Shown piece after piece: positions 38,656 to 48,291 of a stretch of DNA of 64,000 nucleotides. Source of the DNA: Acidobacteriales bacterium 59-55 (GTDB lineage: Bacteria > Acidobacteriota > Terriglobia > Terriglobales > Acidobacteriaceae); the NCBI GenBank assembly GCA_001897435.1, contig MKSV01000007.1:558001-622000 (forward strand). Reading direction: 5' to 3'. How positions within the stretch are numbered: position 1 is the stretch's first letter; each line of letters opens with the position of its first letter. The translations under genes and the position numbers were made by a program. The notes under the pieces are model-generated. The model was given only the letters and a program-made list of their open reading frames with translations, made no database searches and was not told the origin of the DNA.

Positions 38656-39948
38656 TTGTCCAAAAAAATCGCGCCGCAGCCAAGCCCTCGCCCCTTCGTC
38701 TATCGCAACCGCACCCTCCACTGCGACGGAGCCGATCTTTCCACCCTTGCGGTTGACCACGGCACGCCTCTCTATATCTACTCCGCGCAGCAGATCTCCG
38801 CTCGCTTTCAACTTTTCGAAAAAGCTTTTCAGGGTCAGCCTCATACCATCTGCTACGCCGTCAAAGCTAACTCGTCGCTGGCCATCCTGCGCCTGCTCGC
38901 CGAGCAGGGAGCAGGCTTCGACATCGTCTCCGGCGGTGAACTGGAGCGGGTCCGCAAGGCCCATAAAGCAGCTTTGTCCAGGGTCGTCTTCTCGGGCGTG
39001 GGCAAGCAGGTCTGGGAGATCGACGCCGCGCTCAAGGCCAACATCCTGCTCTTCAACGTCGAGTCGGAGGCCGAGTTATATTTGCTCGCCGCCCGTGCCG
39101 AATCTCTCCGCATCCGCGCCCGATTCGCTCTCCGCGTCAATCCCGACGTCTTCGCCGATACTCATCCCTACATCTCCACCGGCCTGAGCGAGCACAAGTT
39201 CGGCATCGACATCAAGGCCGCCCGCGAGATCTATCGCAAGGCGGCCAAGTTGAAGTGGCTCGATGCCGCGGGCGTCAGCGTCCATATCGGCTCGCAGATT
39301 CGCAAGGTCGATCCCTTTGCCGCGGCCACGGCTCGCGTCGCTGCCCTTATCGCCGACCTGAAGAAAGACGGTCATAACATTCGCTACATCGACGCCGGCG
39401 GCGGTCTCGGCATCGACTACGGAACCACCGCTTTCAACCCTGCGCAACAGGTCCAGAAGTATGCAGCTGCCCTGACCAAAGGCCTCGCCAGCGAATCCGC
39501 TCATCTTGTCATCGAACCGGGACGCTTTATCGTGGCCCAAGCCGGGGGGCTGCTCACTCGCGTCCTGTTCGTCAAGAAGAACGGCTCCAAGACCTTCGTC
39601 ATCACCGATGCGGGGATGAACGACCTGATCCGGCCCTCGCTCTACCACGCTCACCACGAGATTCTTCCGGTCAAGCAGCCTCGGGCTGCGGCTGCCTCGA
39701 TCACGGCGGACATTGTTGGCCCTGTCTGCGAGTCCGGCGATTTTTTCGCCCGCGACCGTGTGCTCTCCGCAGTCAAACCCGGTGATCTGGTGCTGATCCT
39801 CGATGCCGGAGCCTACGGCATGAGCCTGACCAGCAACTACAACACCCGCCCGCGCCCGGCCGAGGTTCTGGTCAGCGATGACAAGGTGAAACTGATCCGC
39901 CGTCGCGAGACGATGCGTGATCTTCTTGCTCCCGAAGTTCTGGGCTAG
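38656..39948 (+). CDS. lysA: Diaminopimelate decarboxylase
   Basis: The 430-residue PLP enzyme makes lysine from meso-diaminopimelate. CYAVKANSS holds the Schiff-base Lys, with HIGSQI, DAGGGLGIDYG, EPGRFIVAQAG and the CESGDFFARDR active-site Cys in the expected order. The start is TTG at 38656, one base after the PspC stop, with AAAGAG a few bases upstream. The 389 bp after it contain no gene. Confidence 0.94.
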   Translation: MSKKIAPQPSPRPFVYRNRTLHCDGADLSTLAVDHGTPLYIYSAQQISARFQLFEKAFQGQPHTICYAVKANSSLAILRLLAEQGAGFDIVSGGELERVRKAHKAALSRVVFSGVGKQVWEIDAALKANILLFNVESEAELYLLAARAESLRIRARFALRVNPDVFADTHPYISTGLSEHKFGIDIKAAREIYRKAAKLKWLDAAGVSVHIGSQIRKVDPFAAATARVAALIADLKKDGHNIRYIDAGGGLGIDYGTTAFNPAQQVQKYAAALTKGLASESAHLVIEPGRFIVAQAGGLLTRVLFVKKNGSKTFVITDAGMNDLIRPSLYHAHHEILPVKQPRAAAASITADIVGPVCESGDFFARDRVLSAVKPGDLVLILDAGAYGMSLTSNYNTRPRPAEVLVSDDKVKLIRRRETMRDLLAPEVLG

Positions 39949-40337
39949 CAGCTTTTGTGTTGTCGAAGGACCGCTCGGGCAGTCGCGTGGAAGGCAGATG
40001 GTGGGCCGTCCACGGTAAAACCCTCGATATATCCGTAGGCTCGCGCTAAAGCCTTCATTGCAAAGAGGAGAGCGATCCGCGATCCGGACCTATTATTTAA
40101 CTCTCTATTTCAATTATAGAGCGCGGGAGCTAACTCGTCGGCACTGCTGATGTTGCTTCGTATCTTATAGTTAGAGGACTTGGCGTCTTGACAACAGTCT
40201 CTGGCCGGGCTCTCAGGCAGGCAAAGAGCGGCGGTAACCGCCCGCTGCAATCTTATGAGGCCAACATGCTAAAATCGAACGTCGCGTGAGCGCGCCGATC
40301 GTCGCAGCCCCGCACAAAACCACGATTGAGGTAGTAC
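39949..40337. other. Non-coding region upstream of yebC
   Basis: No gene is evident. An AT-richer patch around 40090-40125 has a CTCTAT/ATAGAG hairpin, and TGCTAAAAT near 40268 resembles an extended -10 element for yebC. TTGACA at 40187 lacks a well-placed -10 partner. Confidence 0.5.
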
Positions 40338-41090
40338 ATGTCCGGCCATTCAAAATGGGCCACCATCAAGCATAAGAAGGGCGCGCTCGACGCCAAGCGC
40401 GGCAAGATCTTCACCCGTCTGATCAAGGAAATCACCATCGCTGCCAAGACCGGCGGCGGAGGCGATCCGGACGGCAATCCCCGCCTGCGCGGCGCCATTG
40501 TCGCGGCCAAGGCCGAGAATATGCCGGCGGAGAACATCAAGCGGGCCATCCAGCGCGGCACCGGCGAGCTTGAAGGCGTCTCCTATGAGGAGATTACCTA
40601 TGAAGGCTACGGTCCCGGCGGCGTGGCGCTGATCGTCGAAGTGCTGACCGACAACAAGAACCGAGCCGTCAGCGAGATTCGTCACGCCTTCAGCAAGAAC
40701 GGCGGCAACCTCGGCGCGGAGGGTGCGGTCGCCTGGATGTTTACCACGAAGGGGGTCATCTCTGTTGCGAAGTCCGACGTCGGTGAAGATAAGCTCACCG
40801 AGATTGTGCTCGATGCCGGAGCCGAAGACCTGAGCGACCAGGGTGAGAGCTGGGAGGTCCTCTGCGACCCCAAGGACTTCGAGGCAGTCACCGAAGCGCT
40901 GAAGGCTGCCAAGATCACACCGGAGCACGCCGAGGTCACGAAGATCTCCTCGACCTATACCAAGCTCGAAGGCTCGCAGGCCAACGCTATGATCCGGCTG
41001 CTCGAAACTCTTGAAGATCTCGACGACACGCAAAACGTCTACTCCAACTTCGACATGGACGAAGCTACCGTGGCGAACGCCGGACAATAG
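40338..41090 (+). CDS. yebC: YebC/PmpR family protein
   Basis: The 250-residue protein is a full YebC family member: [25 protein letters not shown] at the start, [26 protein letters not shown] and [22 protein letters not shown] follow. Members act in translation of difficult (for example proline-rich) sequences and some regulate transcription. It is followed by a strong terminator. Confidence 0.96.
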   Translation: MSGHSKWATIKHKKGALDAKRGKIFTRLIKEITIAAKTGGGGDPDGNPRLRGAIVAAKAENMPAENIKRAIQRGTGELEGVSYEEITYEGYGPGGVALIVEVLTDNKNRAVSEIRHAFSKNGGNLGAEGAVAWMFTTKGVISVAKSDVGEDKLTEIVLDAGAEDLSDQGESWEVLCDPKDFEAVTEALKAAKITPEHAEVTKISSTYTKLEGSQANAMIRLLETLEDLDDTQNVYSNFDMDEATVANAGQ

Positions 41091-41114
41091 CCCAAGCGGT
41101 CCATTACTGACAAG

Positions 41115-41143
41115 AGGCCGCCGGCGACGGCGGCCTTTCTTCT
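41115..41143 (+). terminator. Terminator after yebC
   Basis: AGGCCGCCG pairs with CGGCGGCCT over a four-base loop and is followed by TTCTTCTG, 24 bp after the yebC stop. Confidence 0.88.
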
Positions 41144-41179
41144 GTCCACAGAGCGTATTCACATATTCATCGGAGCTAC

Positions 41180-41932
41180 ATGAGCAAGAAACTTCGCGGC
41201 GTTGTAAAGCCTTCCGTCTGGGCACTGGCACTGGTGCTCTCCATTCACCTTGCCGCTGCACAGTCTCCAGCGGCAAATTCTGGTGCGAATCCCTTCCATG
41301 ACGACTCGGTCAAGCGTCCGCTGGAACTGGGCGTTCTCGTCCAGAGCGGCGTCGGTTTGACGGAGGATCGCAACAGCTTCAAGTTTCTGATGGCCGGAGT
41401 TCATGCGGGGAAGGTTCTTACCGGCAACTTTCTGCCCGGCCCGCTCCACGGCAACTTCGAGTACGCCGTTGAAGCCTTCCCGTTCTGGCAGTCTTACACG
41501 CCGAAGTTTCAGCGCGCGCAGTGCAGGGCCGTCCCCGGCTCGCCCGATCTCTCCTGCACGCCGCTCTATACCGTCGGCGGCACGTTCTCCGGCGTCTCCA
41601 TCACTCCCATCATCCTCCGCTGGAACTTTACCGGCAGCCGGCGCATCTCACCATGGATACAGGGCGCTGGAGGAGTTCTTTGGACCAACCACAAATACCC
41701 GGCTTTCGGAGGGCTCCCTCTCAGTCTCGCCAACGACGGTCCCAACTCAGATGCCAGCGTGTGGAACTTTACCCCGCAGATGGGCGTCGGGTTTCACTAT
41801 TTCGTGCGCCCGCGTCGCTCGATCGATTTCAGCGCCAACGCAGTGCATATCTCTTCGGCCTCGCTCGGAGACAAGAACCCCGGTGTCAATGCCAGCGTCC
41901 AATTCTCTATCGGCTATACCTGGTGGAAGTAA
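41180..41932 (+). CDS. PagL-like lipid A 3-O-deacylase
   Basis: The 250-residue protein has a signal peptide ending near LAAAQS, then beta-barrel strands. The C-terminal AVHISSASLGDKNPGVNASV followed by FSIGYTWWK matches the acyloxyacyl hydrolase PagL, whose catalytic His and Ser lie in an HxS motif next to NPG/N. PagL removes the 3-position acyl chain of lipid A in the outer membrane. The terminal aromatic residue pattern (YTWWK) fits an outer-membrane protein. It lies between yebC and ftcD with no obvious lipid A genes nearby. Confidence 0.78.
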   Translation: MSKKLRGVVKPSVWALALVLSIHLAAAQSPAANSGANPFHDDSVKRPLELGVLVQSGVGLTEDRNSFKFLMAGVHAGKVLTGNFLPGPLHGNFEYAVEAFPFWQSYTPKFQRAQCRAVPGSPDLSCTPLYTVGGTFSGVSITPIILRWNFTGSRRISPWIQGAGGVLWTNHKYPAFGGLPLSLANDGPNSDASVWNFTPQMGVGFHYFVRPRRSIDFSANAVHISSASLGDKNPGVNASVQFSIGYTWWK

Positions 41933-41941
41933 GACGGCCCT

Positions 41942-42862
41942 ATGAACTCTGACGCCATCATCGAGTGTGTACCAAACTTTTCAGAAGGAACTGACGAGGC
42001 AAAGGTCGGCAGGATCGTCGCTGCGATGCAGCTCGAAGGCGTCAGCCTTCTCGACTGGTCGCTCGACAGGGCTCACAACCGTTCCGTTGTCACTATTGCG
42101 GGGCCACCGGCAGCGGTGATCGCGGCGGCCGTCAAATCGGTCGGCAAAGCAGCGGAACTGATTAACCTCACCAAGCAGAAAGGCGTCCATCCCCGCATCG
42201 GCGCTGCGGACGTTGTTCCCTTCATCCCGGTCAGCGGCATCTCGATGGCGGAGTGCGCGGTTCTGGCGCGGCAGGCGGGGCTGTTGATCTGGCGGACCTA
42301 CGGCGTTCCGGTTTACTTCTACGGCGCTGCTGCCGCCCGGCCCGACCGCGTCCAGCTTGAAGATGTGCGCCGAGGCCAGTTCGAAGGCCTGCGCGAGGCT
42401 GTCCGTCGCGAGGCCGCCCGCCGCCCCGATATCGGTGGCCCCGAACTTCACGAAACTGCCGGGGCATCGGTAGTTGGAGCACGCAGCTTTCTCATCGCGT
42501 ACAACATTCATCTCCACCAGCCGGATATCTCGGCGGCTCGCGCTATCGCCCGTGAGATTCGCGCCTCCAACGGAGGTCTCCAGGGCGTCAAGGCCATCGG
42601 CGTCGTCGCGAACGGCCGCGCGCAGGTGAGTATGAACATCACCGATTTCCGTGCCACGCCGATGCGCCAGATTCATTCGACGGTTGAGCATCTCGCCCAG
42701 GGGCACGGCGTCCTCATCGACGATGCCGAGTTGATCGGCCTCATCCCCGAGGAGGCCTACGAGCCCGATTCAGAGTGGGTCAGCCAGATCACGGGCTTCG
42801 ATCCCGCTCTCAAGGTTCTGGAGCGCCGCCTGGAGCAGCCTCTCGCCTGGCCTGCCGACTGA
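41942..42862 (+). CDS. ftcD: Glutamate formimidoyltransferase
   Basis: The 306-residue protein is the formiminotransferase domain alone, without the cyclodeaminase domain of the mammalian enzyme. It moves the formimino group from formiminoglutamate to tetrahydrofolate in histidine degradation. IECVPNFSEGTD is the start motif; LDWSLDRAHNRSVVTIAG and QKGVHPRIGAADVVPFIP (catalytic His) follow. GVKAIGVVANGRAQVSMNI is the C-subdomain. It starts 10 bp after the PagL-like gene and precedes the B12-controlled metE; both deal with folate one-carbon units, which may be incidental. Confidence 0.92.
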   Translation: MNSDAIIECVPNFSEGTDEAKVGRIVAAMQLEGVSLLDWSLDRAHNRSVVTIAGPPAAVIAAAVKSVGKAAELINLTKQKGVHPRIGAADVVPFIPVSGISMAECAVLARQAGLLIWRTYGVPVYFYGAAAARPDRVQLEDVRRGQFEGLREAVRREAARRPDIGGPELHETAGASVVGARSFLIAYNIHLHQPDISAARAIAREIRASNGGLQGVKAIGVVANGRAQVSMNITDFRATPMRQIHSTVEHLAQGHGVLIDDAELIGLIPEEAYEPDSEWVSQITGFDPALKVLERRLEQPLAWPAD

Positions 42863-42881
42863 TGTAAAGTGAAAGTGTGCA

Positions 42882-43050
42882 GGTGCAAGGTCTCGGCCTT
42901 GTTAAACGGGAAGCCGGTGAGATTCCGGCACTGACTCGCAGCGGTGATGGGAACGAACAACGCACGGCCTCGGGCCACGCACTGTTCTCGAAGAGAATGG
43001 GAAGCGGCGTTCAGTAGGTAGCCCAAAGTCCGAAGACCGGCCCGCCGCCA
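42882..43050 (+). ncRNA. Cobalamin riboswitch upstream of metE
   Basis: The leader shows the cobalamin-riboswitch pattern: GGGAAGCCGGTGAGATTCC, ACTGACTCGCAGCGGTGA, then GGGAAGC and AGTAGG, and finally the B12 box variant AGTCCGAAGACCGGCC. It lies between ftcD and metE on the coding strand. Boundaries are approximate. Adenosylcobalamin binding is expected to turn metE off. Confidence 0.94.
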
Positions 43051-43172
43051 CCACCGCGGAAGAGGCCTTGTGCCTCCCACCGCGGCTGCGCTGAAGGACG
43101 CCGATCTCGAGTCTGGATCGAGCTGCCAAAGCCCCTTGTCTTTGCCACGGCAAGATAAGCGGGAACTGCGCA

Positions 43173-43207
43173 CGGGTGGTTCCTTCGTTTCACAGGAGAG
43201 GAACCCG
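43173..43207 (+). promoter_or_regulatory. Ribosome-site sequestering hairpin of the metE leader
   Basis: GGTTCC (43178-43183) pairs with GGAACC (43200-43205), extended by GGGT and ACCC, leaving the AGGAG ribosome site in the loop and stem just before the ATG at 43209. This is a plausible translational expression platform for the riboswitch. Confidence 0.65.
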
Positions 43208-43208
43208 A

Positions 43209-45485
43209 ATGTCATCAACGTCATCGCCTTCACCATTCACCGCAAACCTGGGATATCCCCGCATCGGCCGTCATCGTGAGTTGAAGTTCGCGCTCGAAGA
43301 TTTCTGGCGTGGCAGCCTTGCAGAAGCAGATCTGCTGGCAACGGCAAAGACCTTGAGGCAGCAGAACTGGCAACTGCAAAAAGACGCCGGTCTCGACGTC
43401 ATCCCCAGCAATGACTTTTCGTTCTACGATCAGGTGCTCGACGCGATGGTTCTGGTCGGAGCAACGCCAGCGCGCTTCGGCTCCGGACCGGTCACGCTTG
43501 CCCGCTACTTTCAGATGGCTCGCAACAGCAACGAACAGACCGCCATGGAGATGACCAAGTGGTTCGATACCAACTATCACTATCTCGTTCCCGAGTGGAG
43601 CGACGATCTCGCCTTCACGCCCGACACGACCAAGCTGCTTGCCGAGTTTGCCGAGGCCAAAGAGCTTGGTGTGGTTACGAGGCCGGTGCTGATCGGTCCG
43701 ATCACCTTGCTGCTGCTGGGCAAGGCGGTCGATAACATCGACCCTCTCGACCTGTTACCGCGGCTTCTTGCGACCTATCGCAAGGTGCTCGGCGACCTTG
43801 TCGAGGCTGGAGCTGAATGGGTGCAGATCGATGAGCCTGCGCTTATCATCGATCTTCCCGCGGGCTATGCGGAGGCTTTCCGCGCGGCGTATGCGGAGTT
43901 TTCCGGCATTCCGCTGAAGCTGATGCTGACGACCTACTTCGGTGGTCTTGGCGATAATTTAGAACTCGCATGCTCGCTGGGTACGGCGGGGTTGCACATC
44001 GACGCCGTCCGCGCTCCGGGGCAGGTGGCCGCAGTCGTCGGCAAGTTACAGCCGCGGCAGATGCTTAGCCTTGGCTGCATCGACGGGCGCAACATCTGGA
44101 TTGCCGATCTTGACGCGCTGCAGAAGGTGATTGCTCCTGTCATCGCGAAGATCGGTGCAGAGCGGGTGCAGCTTGCACCATCCTGTTCACTGCTGCATGT
44201 TCCTTATGACACTGCCGACGAAGATAAGTTGGACCTGCGCGTCCGTAGCTGGCTCAGCTTCGCTCAGCAGAAGGTAGAAGAACTTGTTCAGCTGGCAAAG
44301 GGACCGGAGGCTGCTGCCGAGGTATTTGCAGAAAACCGCCACCGTCATCAGGACCGCCTTGCAGCGGAGAGCAGCACCAACAAAGCAGTGCGCCAGCGAC
44401 TGACGACTCTGGGCGACGCGGACTTTCGGCGTACATCCGCTTACAGGAAGCGCGTAGGCGTTCAGCGCGAGGAGCTTGGGCTGCCGCTTCTGCCAACGAC
44501 GACCATCGGCTCGTTTCCGCAGACGCAGGATATTCGCAAGCAGAGAGCGGCGCACAAGAAGGGCACGATCTCCGCTGCGGTGTACAACGATTTCCTGAAG
44601 CAGAAGACCGAGGAGTGCATTCGCCGGCAGGAGGAGATCGGGCTCGATGTTCTTGTGCATGGCGAGTTCGAGCGCAACGATATGGTCGAATACTTCGGCG
44701 AGCATCTTGCCGGGTTCGCCTTCACCTCCAACGGCTGGGTGCAGAGTTACGGCTCGCGCTGCGTCAAGCCTCCCATCATCTATGGCGATGTCTCCCGCGC
44801 TCGCGCGATTACGGTGGAGTGGAGCAGCTACGCCAGTTCGCTCACCAAGCGGCCGATGAAGGGGATGCTGACCGGTCCCATCACCATCCTGCAATGGTCG
44901 TTCGTCCGCAACGATATTCCCGAGCGGGAGGTGGCATGGCAACTGGCGCTTGCGCTTCGGGATGAGGTTCAGGATCTGGAGGCGGCGGGCATTCGCATCA
45001 TCCAGGTGGACGAGCCTGCGCTGCGCGAAGGGCTGCCGCTGCGCCGGTCCGACTGGCCGGAGTATCTGGACTGGTCGGTCAAAGCGTTTCGGCTGGCGAC
45101 CTCGGGCGTAAAGGACGGCACCCAGATTCATACCCACATGTGCTACTGCCAGTTCGAGGACATTCTGCCGTCGATCGCGGCGCTCGATGCCGACGTGATC
45201 TCGATGGAGACGGCCCGCTCGCGGATGGAGATGCTGCACGCGTTCAAGCGGCATGGTTATCCGAACGAGATCGGCCCCGGTATCTATGACATTCATTCGC
45301 CGCGAGTTCCGGCGAAGGAGGAGATGGTGGGGCTGCTGCGGCTCGCTCTCGACGTGCTTCGTCCGGAACAGGTTTGGGTCAACCCGGACTGCGGTCTCAA
45401 GACAAGAGCGTGGCCGGAGACGATCGAAGCGCTTACGAATCTTTGTCAGGCCGCCGCCGAGGTGCGCGCCGGTTTCGCCAAATAA
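43209..45485 (+). CDS. metE: Cobalamin-independent methionine synthase
   Basis: The 758-residue enzyme methylates homocysteine from methyltetrahydropteroyl-triglutamate. The N-terminal half starts NLGYPRIGRHRELK; the C-terminal half starts LPTTTIGSFPQTQDIRK. Zinc ligands are in THMCYCQFEDI (His and Cys), the Glu of VISMETARS and VNPDCGLKTR (Cys). AGGAG lies upstream of the ATG at 43209. The preceding cobalamin riboswitch should repress it when B12 allows MetH, which is not in this window. Confidence 0.96.
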   Translation: MSSTSSPSPFTANLGYPRIGRHRELKFALEDFWRGSLAEADLLATAKTLRQQNWQLQKDAGLDVIPSNDFSFYDQVLDAMVLVGATPARFGSGPVTLARYFQMARNSNEQTAMEMTKWFDTNYHYLVPEWSDDLAFTPDTTKLLAEFAEAKELGVVTRPVLIGPITLLLLGKAVDNIDPLDLLPRLLATYRKVLGDLVEAGAEWVQIDEPALIIDLPAGYAEAFRAAYAEFSGIPLKLMLTTYFGGLGDNLELACSLGTAGLHIDAVRAPGQVAAVVGKLQPRQMLSLGCIDGRNIWIADLDALQKVIAPVIAKIGAERVQLAPSCSLLHVPYDTADEDKLDLRVRSWLSFAQQKVEELVQLAKGPEAAAEVFAENRHRHQDRLAAESSTNKAVRQRLTTLGDADFRRTSAYRKRVGVQREELGLPLLPTTTIGSFPQTQDIRKQRAAHKKGTISAAVYNDFLKQKTEECIRRQEEIGLDVLVHGEFERNDMVEYFGEHLAGFAFTSNGWVQSYGSRCVKPPIIYGDVSRARAITVEWSSYASSLTKRPMKGMLTGPITILQWSFVRNDIPEREVAWQLALALRDEVQDLEAAGIRIIQVDEPALREGLPLRRSDWPEYLDWSVKAFRLATSGVKDGTQIHTHMCYCQFEDILPSIAALDADVISMETARSRMEMLHAFKRHGYPNEIGPGIYDIHSPRVPAKEEMVGLLRLALDVLRPEQVWVNPDCGLKTRAWPETIEALTNLCQAAAEVRAGFAK

Positions 45486-45785
45486 AAGGCGCGTCATCGA
45501 GGTCCGGAGATTTGTTCGGGCCTCGGTGCCGCAGAAGCATCCATTTTGCAGGTTTAGCGCAACCTTCCTTCTTTCTGTACGTCCTAAGTGGGAGCCCGGT
45601 TTACTTGCTTCTCGCCGTGTTTCACGGAAGAATAGAAGGGTTAGAGTGTTTTTCTCGTATTGCAGCGTGGACGTGTTTCGGGAAACGCCGTTTCCCGATG
45701 AGAAGCGGCAAAAGATATCCCGCACTCTGTCTGTATACACAGAAAAATACCCTGACCGTAAAACCGGCAGCTAAGGAGCTTTTCA
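45486..45785. other. Non-coding region after metE
   Basis: No gene was seen. A perfect nine-base hairpin TCGGGAAAC/GTTTCCCGA lies at 45678-45698, and TCTGTATACACAGA near 45735 is a short palindrome that could be an operator of the next gene. Confidence 0.5.
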
Positions 45786-46736
45786 TTGCGCATCCAGTAC
45801 CGTCACCTCCTCCCCATCGCAGTTCTGGCGCTCTCCGCTACGTTTTCGCAGGCGGCTGAGCTTTCCAGCGACGGCAAGGCTGCCATTCCCAGAGACGTTC
45901 AGCAACTGATCGTCGTCGACTATCGCGCTATGCAGAACTCGACCGCGGCGATGGACCTCAAGGAGCGGGTTCTGCCGCCGGAGCTGAAGCGTCTGGAGAC
46001 TGCGCTGAAGAACGCCAAGCTGAATGTCGACAAGGATGCTGACGTGCTCGCCTTCGCCGCCTTTCGTGATTCGGGCGCGGAGGGAACCAAGATCGTCGGC
46101 ATCGCGCAGGGACAGTTTCAGACGCAGGCCATCCTCGCCGGCTTTGCCAAGAGCAAGACCAAGCCCCTGGTCGTTCGCAACAACAACATCTATCCCATGG
46201 GCTCGGCCGGGATGAGCGTTGCCTTCCTGAACCAGACGACGATGGTCTTTGGCGACCGGTCGGCGGTGAAATCGGCGCTCGATGCCCGCGACGGCATCAT
46301 CCCCAATTTTCTCTCTAACGGAGAGATGGTCAACGAGATGAAGGCGGTGGACCAGCGCGCCATCTGGAGCCTGCTCGATGCCAAGGGGACCCAGACGATG
46401 ATGAAGAGCGTCCTGGGTGATGCGGCGCAACTGACCGATTACGACACCGTCCGCAACCGCATGAAGAGTTCGCGCTACACCATGGACTTCGACAACGGCG
46501 TCAAGTTCGATCTGGCCGTGGTCATGTCCGACACGCTGACCGCTGCCACCTGCGCCACGTTGATGAAGGGCATGGTCATCATGAAGAAGACCTCAGGCTC
46601 TCCGCTGGAGAAAACGGCGCTTGACCGGACGACGATCGACTCCAACTCCGGAACTCTGACGGTGGACTACTCTTCCTCCGACAGCGAGTTTGCCAGCTTG
46701 CTGACCTCGTCGTTGTTCCAGTCTGTCGTTAAGTAA
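45786..46736 (+). CDS. Secreted hypothetical protein
   Basis: The 316-residue protein has a signal peptide (LLPIAVLALSATFSQAAEL). It starts with TTG at 45786; TAAGGAG sits eight bases upstream. The mature part includes VQQLIVVDYRAMQNSTAAMDLK, DVLAFAAFRDSG and a long alpha/beta stretch ending FASLLTSSLFQSVVK. No family was recognised. It is followed by a strong terminator and is read alone. Confidence 0.72.
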   Translation: MRIQYRHLLPIAVLALSATFSQAAELSSDGKAAIPRDVQQLIVVDYRAMQNSTAAMDLKERVLPPELKRLETALKNAKLNVDKDADVLAFAAFRDSGAEGTKIVGIAQGQFQTQAILAGFAKSKTKPLVVRNNNIYPMGSAGMSVAFLNQTTMVFGDRSAVKSALDARDGIIPNFLSNGEMVNEMKAVDQRAIWSLLDAKGTQTMMKSVLGDAAQLTDYDTVRNRMKSSRYTMDFDNGVKFDLAVVMSDTLTAATCATLMKGMVIMKKTSGSPLEKTALDRTTIDSNSGTLTVDYSSSDSEFASLLTSSLFQSVVK

Positions 46737-46772
46737 TCAGTCTATGTCATAGAAAACAAATAGTTATCTTCG

Positions 46773-46806
46773 AAAAGGCTCAGCCATCGCGGCTGGGCCT
46801 TTTCCA
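46773..46806 (+). terminator. Terminator after the secreted hypothetical gene
   Basis: AAAAGGC-T-CAGCC pairs with GGCTG-G-GCCTTTT around a five-base loop, ending in TTTT. Symmetry suggests it may work in both directions. Confidence 0.85.
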
Positions 46807-46855
46807 TGACGGGGCAGTGGACCTCGCAGAGATAAGGGGACGTTTGAATCTTTTC

Positions 46856-46882
46856 CTTGATGTGAAGCATCTTTATATCAAG
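46856..46882. promoter_or_regulatory. Possible MarR operator
   Basis: CTTGAT and ATCAAG form an inverted repeat spaced by 15 bases, directly before the MarR gene start at 46885. Autoregulation of the MarR-pirin pair through such a site is plausible but unproven. Confidence 0.4.
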
Positions 46883-46884
46883 CT

Positions 46885-47346
46885 ATGTCAAAACGTGAAC
46901 ATCTCGAAACTGAAACCGACACCAGCGGGGTACATCTCTGGCTGGTTCTCTGGAAGGCGACTCGCTCGCTGGAGGCTCATGCGCACAGGAACATCCAGGG
47001 GTTCGGCATGGGGCAGAGCGATTTTGGGGTTCTCGAAGCGCTGCTGCACCGAGGGCCGTTGAGCGTAAAGGAGCTGGGAGCGAAGGTGCTGCTGACCAGC
47101 GGCTCCATGACGGCTGCCGTGGATCGGCTGGCCGATCGCGGACTGGTGGCACGGCAGGACGATGCGCACGATCGCCGGTCGCGGATTATTCACCTGACCG
47201 ATGCCGGGAGGGAGTTGATCGAGAAGGCGTTTGCCGAGCATTGTGTCGCGATGGAAAAAGCCGTGGAAGGGTTTCCGGCGGAGGAGCGTTCGGTGCTGCT
47301 TCGTTCTCTGCGCCGGCTAGGGCGGACGGCAGAAGACAGATTTTGA
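46885..47346 (+). CDS. MarR-family regulator
   Basis: The 153-residue protein has the MarR winged helix: FGVLEALLHRGPLSVKELGAKVLLTSGSMTAAVDRLADRG followed by the wing DDAHDRRSRIIHLTDAGREL. These repressors usually answer to phenolics or oxidants. The pirin gene begins 49 bp later on the same strand and is the likely target. Confidence 0.92.
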   Translation: MSKREHLETETDTSGVHLWLVLWKATRSLEAHAHRNIQGFGMGQSDFGVLEALLHRGPLSVKELGAKVLLTSGSMTAAVDRLADRGLVARQDDAHDRRSRIIHLTDAGRELIEKAFAEHCVAMEKAVEGFPAEERSVLLRSLRRLGRTAEDRF

Positions 47347-47395
47347 GGTTGATAGAGGGAAGTTGGCGTTTGAAAGACGCCGGAAGGAGTAGATC

Positions 47396-48268
47396 ATGGC
47401 AGGACAGAAAAAAGTGCTGGGCACATACGGTGCAGGATCGAACCACTGGGTGGGAGACGGCTTCCCGGTAAGAAATCTCTTCCCGTCGAACGGCCTCGAA
47501 GCAGAGGTCAACCCGTTTCTGATGCTCGACTATGCAGGACCGACACTGTTCAAACCGTCGGGCAAGACTCCCGGCGTCGGTCAGCATCCGCACCGCGGCT
47601 TCGAGACGGTCACGATTGCCTATCAGGGAGCGGTTGCGCATCGCGATTCTTCGGGAAATGCGGGCGTCATCTATCCCGGCGACGTGCAGTGGATGACGGC
47701 GGCCTCGGGAGTGGTGCATGAAGAGATGCACGAGCAGGAGTTCGCGCGGAAGGGCGGAATCTTCGAGATGGTGCAGCTTTGGGTGAACCTGCCCAAGGCC
47801 GACAAGATGTCGAAGCCGGGCTATCAGGCGATTACAAAAGAGCAGATTCCGGTGGTGAAGTTTGCCTCCGGCGGACATGCCCGCGTGATCGCCGGTGAGC
47901 TGAACGGGACGAGAGGACCCGCTCATACCTTTACCGAGATCAACGTGTTTGACGTGATTTTGAAGGCGGGCGAGCGCGTCGAGATCGCTCTGCCGGAAGG
48001 TCACCAGGCGGCGATTGTACTCAGGAAGGGCGATGTTTCGCTCAATGGCGGGAGCGCCCTGACCGGCGAAGCGCGGATTGCGACGCTGGGCGTATCGGGA
48101 GCGAGCGTCACCATCGAAGCGAAACAGGACTCGACTCTGCTTGTACTGAGTGGAGAACCGATCAACGAACCCGTCGCCAGCTATGGGCCGTTCGTGATGA
48201 ATACTCGCGAAGAGCTGGTGCAGGCGATGGAGGACTACAAGGCAGGGAAGATGGGGCGGTTGCAGTAA
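47396..48268 (+). CDS. Pirin-family protein
   Basis: The 290-residue bicupin has pirin motifs FLMLDYAGP, PHRGFETVTIAYQGAVAHRDSSGN (metal His pair) and WMTAASGVVHEEMHE (His and Glu ligands). Some pirins act as quercetin 2,3-dioxygenases. GGAG lies upstream of the ATG. MarR-pirin pairs are common and the MarR member probably controls it. Confidence 0.92.
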   Translation: MAGQKKVLGTYGAGSNHWVGDGFPVRNLFPSNGLEAEVNPFLMLDYAGPTLFKPSGKTPGVGQHPHRGFETVTIAYQGAVAHRDSSGNAGVIYPGDVQWMTAASGVVHEEMHEQEFARKGGIFEMVQLWVNLPKADKMSKPGYQAITKEQIPVVKFASGGHARVIAGELNGTRGPAHTFTEINVFDVILKAGERVEIALPEGHQAAIVLRKGDVSLNGGSALTGEARIATLGVSGASVTIEAKQDSTLLVLSGEPINEPVASYGPFVMNTREELVQAMEDYKAGKMGRLQ

Positions 48269-48291
48269 GGATTGCCTGAATGAAAGCGACT

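Noticed and set aside
40187..40240. TTGACA as the -35 of a yebC promoter
   Set aside because: No fitting -10 at 16-18 bases was found; the motif can occur by chance.
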